Origin: an uncultured Bacillota bacterium
GTDB taxonomy: Bacteria > Bacillota > Clostridia > Peptostreptococcales > Anaerovoracaceae
Reading direction: 5' to 3'
Length of the DNA stretch: 15,999 bases
Assembly: GCA_946545145.1 (NCBI GenBank)
Contig: CAMNNG010000017.1
Span: 1 to 15,999, forward strand
The notes beneath the pieces were generated by a model. It was not told the origin of the DNA and made no database searches. It saw nothing but the letters and a program-made list of their open reading frames with translations. The translations under genes and the position numbers were made by a program. Positions within the stretch are counted from its first letter, which is position 1. Every line of letters starts with the position of its first letter. This document shows, one piece after another, positions 12,411 through 15,999 of this stretch.

Positions 12411-14552
12411 TTACTCAACGGTCTGCTCAGTCGTCGAAAGGATCTCGTTGCCCTTTTCGACCTGACTGATCTTCATCTTACCAACGTCAGCCGGATCGAC
12501 CTCTTCATTCAGGCCGAGGATCGTAGGTCCGAGGAAGACCGTATCGAGGATCTCGCCGTCGAGGTTGATCTTGCTGTATTCCGTAAAGTTCTCACCCTTG
12601 ATATAGTACTTGCCCGCGATCTCCACGACCCCGCTGATCTTGATGTCCTTGACGCCCATCTTGAGGTCGAGTCCCGCATACGGCATCTTGCCGCCGGCAT
12701 TGTAGATGTATCTGTCGCCGTAGAGGATGTCGTACTGCAGAGCCTCGAGGTCGGCCAGATAAGTCTTGCTCTTTCTGTGGTTCTGATGGTATGTGACCAT
12801 CGTGCCGTTGTGGATATCCAGCCTGTCCAGGAGCTCCGCTCCGATCTGGTAAGCGTATATATCCATGTCCTTTTTCTTCATGCCGAAGTTGTCCCAGATG
12901 ATGTAGTCCGTCTGGTAGATGTTCCTTCCTTCGACGAGGTTGTCATCTGTGAGGTCGCTCATCGCCGGCAGGTGGTCTCCGTACATGACGACGACGGTAT
13001 CTTCCTTGAACTTCGACAGCGTATCCGTCAGTTCCTTTACGAATTCGTCCATCTCATACACCTGGTTGGCGTAATACTCCCACTGCCACTTCAGCTCGTC
13101 TGTATCAGCCTCGAGGACCTTGACCTTCGGATCCTTGATCAGCTCTTCCGTCGGATACTTGCCGTGGCCCTGGACCGATATCGTGTAGATGTAGTCCGAA
13201 CCCGGCGTCTCCTTGAGGGTATCCATGATCTCGTCGGTCAGGACATAGTCCTTGGCCCAGTTCTTCGGCGTCTTCGTGACGCTCCTCATATATTCGAGCG
13301 AGGTGAACGTCTCGAAGCCGAGATTTCCAAGGACCTTGTTCCTGTTGTAGAAAGCGCCCCTGTGATTGTGGATGCAGTGCGTCGCATACCCGATGTTCCT
13401 GAGATCGAACGGGATCGACTCACAGCTCTTGTCGAGGAGGACCGTCTTGTACGGGTACTCGCCCGGTCCGAAGAACTTGACGCTCATACCCGTCATCGAC
13501 TCGAACTCCGTGTTGGCCGTTCCGGCGCCCATCGACGGCACCTGGATCTTTCCTGTCGAATACTTTTTCATCAGCTCGTGATAATAAGGGATGGCATCCC
13601 TGTCGAGCTTGACGTCCTCCGCTATCTGCGGATCGACGAACGATTCGAGCTGGAGGAAGATTATGTTCGGATGCTTCTCTGCCGTATCCATCTTGCTGTA
13701 TCCGACAGTTGTATTGAGTTCCTTTTTTGTGAAAATGCCTCTGATCGTATCAGCTGTATAGTTGTCCGGCCTCGATACGCCCTTGTCCAGCCATGTGGCG
13801 ACGAAGCAGTAGCAGAATCCGTTGTCCCTGTAACCATAAGCAAGGTTCGGGAAGTACGTATCGACGATATTCGCCCTGACCGCTATGCTCGTTCCGCCGG
13901 CCATCATCATGCAGACGATGAGAAGTCCGGGTATTACCATCCTGAAGTTCGTCCTGTTCTTTCTGACAGGCGCCTTGAGGAACAGCAGGACGACAAAGCC
14001 CACGATCGCAATGATCCCCAAGCCTATCTCCACCATCTGGGCGGTCGAGAAATAGTTGGTCGCGATCGACATGCCGTCCTTGACCTCTTTGATATCGTTC
14101 GTGGTGAACGGCGTCATCCTGTTCGAAAGGATAAGGCCGTTGATTATGCCCAGCGTCGTCCAGACGCTGCCTATCAGCACGAAGACGAATATCCTGTGCC
14201 GGAAAAGCATACAAAAGCTGAGGCACGTGAAGACTATCAGCGCGTTGTAAGCGAATACCAGCGGATGCTCCGCCAGGAAAACGAAGCCTCCCGTGACCGT
14301 CTGCCTCGCAAGCGTCTCTATCAGAAGAGTGATGAGAAATGCTCCGACTGCGCAGGTCGTTCCCCACTGACGGAGGCGCTTACCTGTGTGCTTCCACTTC
14401 TTTTTCTTCTTTACCTTGGCGATGGCCTTTGCGCGAAGCTGCACCGCCTCTCTTTTGAGACGGTCTTTTTCCTGCTTCAGCTTTTCGGTTTCCTGCTTCA
14501 GCTTTTCAGCCTCCTGCTCTATTTTGTTTTTCTGCTCTTTATTTTCACTCAT
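12411..14552 (-). CDS. LTA-synthase-family membrane protein (sulfatase-fold phosphoglycerol transferase)
   Basis: The 713-residue protein has a charged coiled-coil head (residues 5-58, a repeat of EKLKQE/T), about five membrane segments (near 64-82, 92-116, 120-142, 173-193, 203-224) and an extracellular sulfatase-fold domain (about 290-600). Catalytic features are intact: Glu303 (LQLESF), the nucleophile threonine in GAGTANTEFE (Thr345), His463 in VQGHGKYP and Asp526-His527 in MYGDHLP. Members polymerise glycerol phosphate from phosphatidylglycerol onto glycolipids or decorate envelope polymers. After about residue 625 an extra beta-rich tail (VKDIKISGVVEIAGKYYIKGENF) resembles an IPT/TIG-type domain and may bind the cell wall. 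The ribosome binding site is weak. It follows rsmA by 28 nt. Whether it makes true lipoteichoic acid is not shown. Confidence 0.92.
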   Translation of the reverse strand: MSENKEQKNKIEQEAEKLKQETEKLKQEKDRLKREAVQLRAKAIAKVKKKKKWKHTGKRLRQWGTTCAVGAFLITLLIETLARQTVTGGFVFLAEHPLVFAYNALIVFTCLSFCMLFRHRIFVFVLIGSVWTTLGIINGLILSNRMTPFTTNDIKEVKDGMSIATNYFSTAQMVEIGLGIIAIVGFVVLLFLKAPVRKNRTNFRMVIPGLLIVCMMMAGGTSIAVRANIVDTYFPNLAYGYRDNGFCYCFVATWLDKGVSRPDNYTADTIRGIFTKKELNTTVGYSKMDTAEKHPNIIFLQLESFVDPQIAEDVKLDRDAIPYYHELMKKYSTGKIQVPSMGAGTANTEFESMTGMSVKFFGPGEYPYKTVLLDKSCESIPFDLRNIGYATHCIHNHRGAFYNRNKVLGNLGFETFTSLEYMRSVTKTPKNWAKDYVLTDEIMDTLKETPGSDYIYTISVQGHGKYPTEELIKDPKVKVLEADTDELKWQWEYYANQVYEMDEFVKELTDTLSKFKEDTVVVMYGDHLPAMSDLTDDNLVEGRNIYQTDYIIWDNFGMKKKDMDIYAYQIGAELLDRLDIHNGTMVTYHQNHRKSKTYLADLEALQYDILYGDRYIYNAGGKMPYAGLDLKMGVKDIKISGVVEIAGKYYIKGENFTEYSKINLDGEILDTVFLGPTILGLNEEVDPADVGKMKISQVEKGNEILSTTEQTVE

Positions 14553-14580
14553 ATTTTTATCTCAGACTCTATTTCATATT

Positions 14581-15435
14581 TCACATCTCATATATCTCAT
14601 CGGCGACCCGCGCGAACTCTTCCATCGAAAGGGTCTCCGCTCTTCTCGACGGATCGATGCCCGCCGCTTCGAGTATGCCCGCTGCCTCTGCCTTGGATCC
14701 GCAGAGCCCCGCGAGGCAGTTCGACAGCGTCTTCCTCCTCTGGGAGAAGCCTGCCTTCACGACATCGAAGTAGAGTTTTTCGTCCTTCGGCGAAGCCGCC
14801 TTTTCTTCGCGCAGATCGAGCCTCAGCACCTTCGAGTCGACCTTCGGCTGAGGCCTGAAGTCTTCGGCGAACGCGTCGCACACTTCGCTTACTGTGCAGT
14901 GATACTGACACGCGATGCTCAGCGCGCCGTAATCCTTCCCGCCCGGCGAAGCGCAGATCCTCTCCGCGACTTCCTTTTGCATCATTATCGTGATCGAGGC
15001 CGCGGGGACTTCGTCCTCCAGCAGCTTCATTATTATCGGTGTCGTGATGTAATACGGAAGGTTTCCGATCACGCGCACCGCGCCGAGCGAAGGATCTTTT
15101 TCCTTCTGCTCCTCTATTAGCCGGCGCACATCCGTCTCGAGGATGTCGCCTTCTATTATCTCTATGTCATCTCTCAGAGCGAACTTCGATCTCAGGACAG
15201 GAACGAGGTCGCTGTCGAGCTCTATCGCAACGAGCCTTCCCGCAGCATCCGCCGCAGGCTCAGTAAGCGCGCCCATACCGGGGCCGATCTCGATCACAAG
15301 ATCGTTCTCCTCGATCCCCGATCCCGCGACTATCTCCTGTATGACTGCAGGGTTCGCGAGGAAGTTCTGACCGAGCCTCTTTTTCGCTCTGTATGATCCG
15401 CCTCTCGACGATCCGCCTCTCGGTCCGTTACTCAT
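14581..15435 (-). CDS. rsmA: 16S rRNA adenine dimethyltransferase (KsgA/RsmA)
   Basis: The 284-residue enzyme dimethylates two adjacent adenines near the 3' end of 16S rRNA during small-subunit assembly. It shows LGQNFL at 21-26, the SAM-binding EIGPGMGALTE at 49-59, the acidic ribose contact Glu72, and the catalytic GNLPYYI at 124-130. The C-terminal KAGFSQRRKTL motif is also present. The first 19 residues are a Gly/Ser/Arg-rich tail, longer than in most homologues. Its ATG lies inside the end of rnmV (8-nt overlap), with GGAAGCGG upstream, so translation is probably coupled. Loss of this enzyme is the known route to kasugamycin resistance. Confidence 0.96.
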   Translation of the reverse strand: MSNGPRGGSSRGGSYRAKKRLGQNFLANPAVIQEIVAGSGIEENDLVIEIGPGMGALTEPAADAAGRLVAIELDSDLVPVLRSKFALRDDIEIIEGDILETDVRRLIEEQKEKDPSLGAVRVIGNLPYYITTPIIMKLLEDEVPAASITIMMQKEVAERICASPGGKDYGALSIACQYHCTVSEVCDAFAEDFRPQPKVDSKVLRLDLREEKAASPKDEKLYFDVVKAGFSQRRKTLSNCLAGLCGSKAEAAGILEAAGIDPSRRAETLSMEEFARVADEIYEM

Positions 15436-15982
15436 TCTTTTCCGCTTCCCTTCCGAGCGCCGCTTCGATCTCGCTTCGCTCTATCCTGTAGCCGTTGAGC
15501 CTCTTAAGGAAACTCTTCGCATTGGCGCCGCCTATGCCCAGAGCCTTCCCGAGCATTTCTCTCCTCGATGACGCATCGTCCGTTCCTACCAGGCCCCACG
15601 CCTTCATGTCCTCATTCGTGTAGCCCGGGCCTTCACCCTCCGACATGCACGGATGCACCTTCGAAAGCGCCGCCCGTATGTCCTCCGGCGCCGCGTTCTC
15701 AATACCTATATCGCCCTTTTTCTCGGCGGAGGTCCTGTCGAGGTATGCCTGCTTGGCCTCCGGGAATCTCTCGGTAAGCCTCTTTCTGATGCCCTCGCCC
15801 GCGTGGTCGGGGTCTGTGAATATGATGAGGCCTCTCTTCTCGTAAGCAGACGCGAGCATATCCCACGTCTCCTTCGCGATCCCGAATCCATGCGTCGCTA
15901 TGATGTCGGCATCCACCGCCTTTCCGACGGCATCTATATCATCTCGTCCTTCGACGACGATCACTTCTTTGATCCGTTCCAT
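15428..15982 (-). CDS. rnmV: Ribonuclease M5 (5S rRNA maturation)
   Basis: The 184-residue Toprim-domain nuclease trims precursor 5S rRNA in low-GC Gram-positives. The Toprim motifs are clear: VVEGRDD with Glu11, and FTDPDHAGE with the DPD at 57-59. The C-terminal part (NEDMKAWGL, LGIGGANAKSFLKRLN) is the usual RNA-binding region. The order rnmV then rsmA is conserved in Bacillota, often after tatD, which would lie just outside the window. The ribosome binding site at this start (AAGG one base from the ATG) is poorly spaced, so a slightly different start cannot be excluded. Confidence 0.94.
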   Translation of the reverse strand: MERIKEVIVVEGRDDIDAVGKAVDADIIATHGFGIAKETWDMLASAYEKRGLIIFTDPDHAGEGIRKRLTERFPEAKQAYLDRTSAEKKGDIGIENAAPEDIRAALSKVHPCMSEGEGPGYTNEDMKAWGLVGTDDASSRREMLGKALGIGGANAKSFLKRLNGYRIERSEIEAALGREAEKNE

Positions 15983-15999
15983 ACCTTAATTGTCTCTAT

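Noticed and set aside
12777..14858. Long plus-strand ORF of about 690 codons opposite the LTA-synthase-like gene (also those at 9380-10810 and 3213-4535)
   Set aside because: They lie antisense to genes with intact family motifs, have arginine- and histidine-rich compositions typical of shadow frames, and lack ribosome binding sites or recognisable domains.
1..15999. CRISPR arrays, tRNA or rRNA genes, insertion sequences, phage or defence genes
   Set aside because: No repeat-spacer pattern, cloverleaf, transposase, integrase or defence domain was found. The window is core metabolism, transport and envelope genes.

Overview
The window looks like chromosomal DNA from an anaerobic Gram-positive bacterium of the Clostridia (Bacillota). 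The basis is RNase M5 next to KsgA, a type I-beta DAHP synthase, a clostridial-style chorismate synthase, an LTA-synthase-family protein, strong AAGGAGGT-type ribosome binding sites and sigma-A promoters. The species cannot be named from this. Every convincing protein gene is on the minus strand, so the genes read from high to low coordinates.

Layout in reading order. (1) 15982-11286: rnmV and rsmA (5S and 16S rRNA maturation) overlap by 8 nt. They are followed by an LTA-synthase-like membrane sulfatase-fold enzyme, a RimJ/RimL-type acetyltransferase and a YbaK-family deacylase. (2) 11266-3236: one aromatic amino acid operon. It has its own promoter, a 20-residue leader peptide, an attenuator, then aroF (DAHP synthase), tyrA, aroB, aroA, aroC, pheA and an aroE-aroK fusion, and it ends at a hairpin terminator. 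The genes overlap or nearly touch, which points to translational coupling. Together they cover DAHP synthesis to chorismate and both the tyrosine and phenylalanine branches. Only 3-dehydroquinate dehydratase and the final aminotransferase are missing. (3) 3284-2888: an AT-rich, structure-dense gap with a 47-codon ORF that has a perfect Shine-Dalgarno, a consensus promoter on the opposite strand that would make an antisense RNA, several inverted repeats, and the promoter of the next operon. (4) 2887-38: a polar amino acid ABC transporter (lipoprotein, permease, ATPase), then a small cysteine-motif protein and a strong terminator.

The main discovery is the leader of the aromatic operon (11266-11051). 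A short ORF with six consecutive aromatic codons (Tyr Tyr Tyr Phe Tyr Phe), and a Trp codon earlier, precedes three mutually exclusive RNA pairings that I could draw by hand: a protector hairpin over the last control codons, a 14-bp antiterminator and an intrinsic terminator. This matches ribosome-mediated transcription attenuation of the enterobacterial trp/phe/his kind. It is unexpected in Bacillota, where T-box or TRAP control is the usual solution. The pairings are seen in the sequence; the regulatory behaviour is inference.
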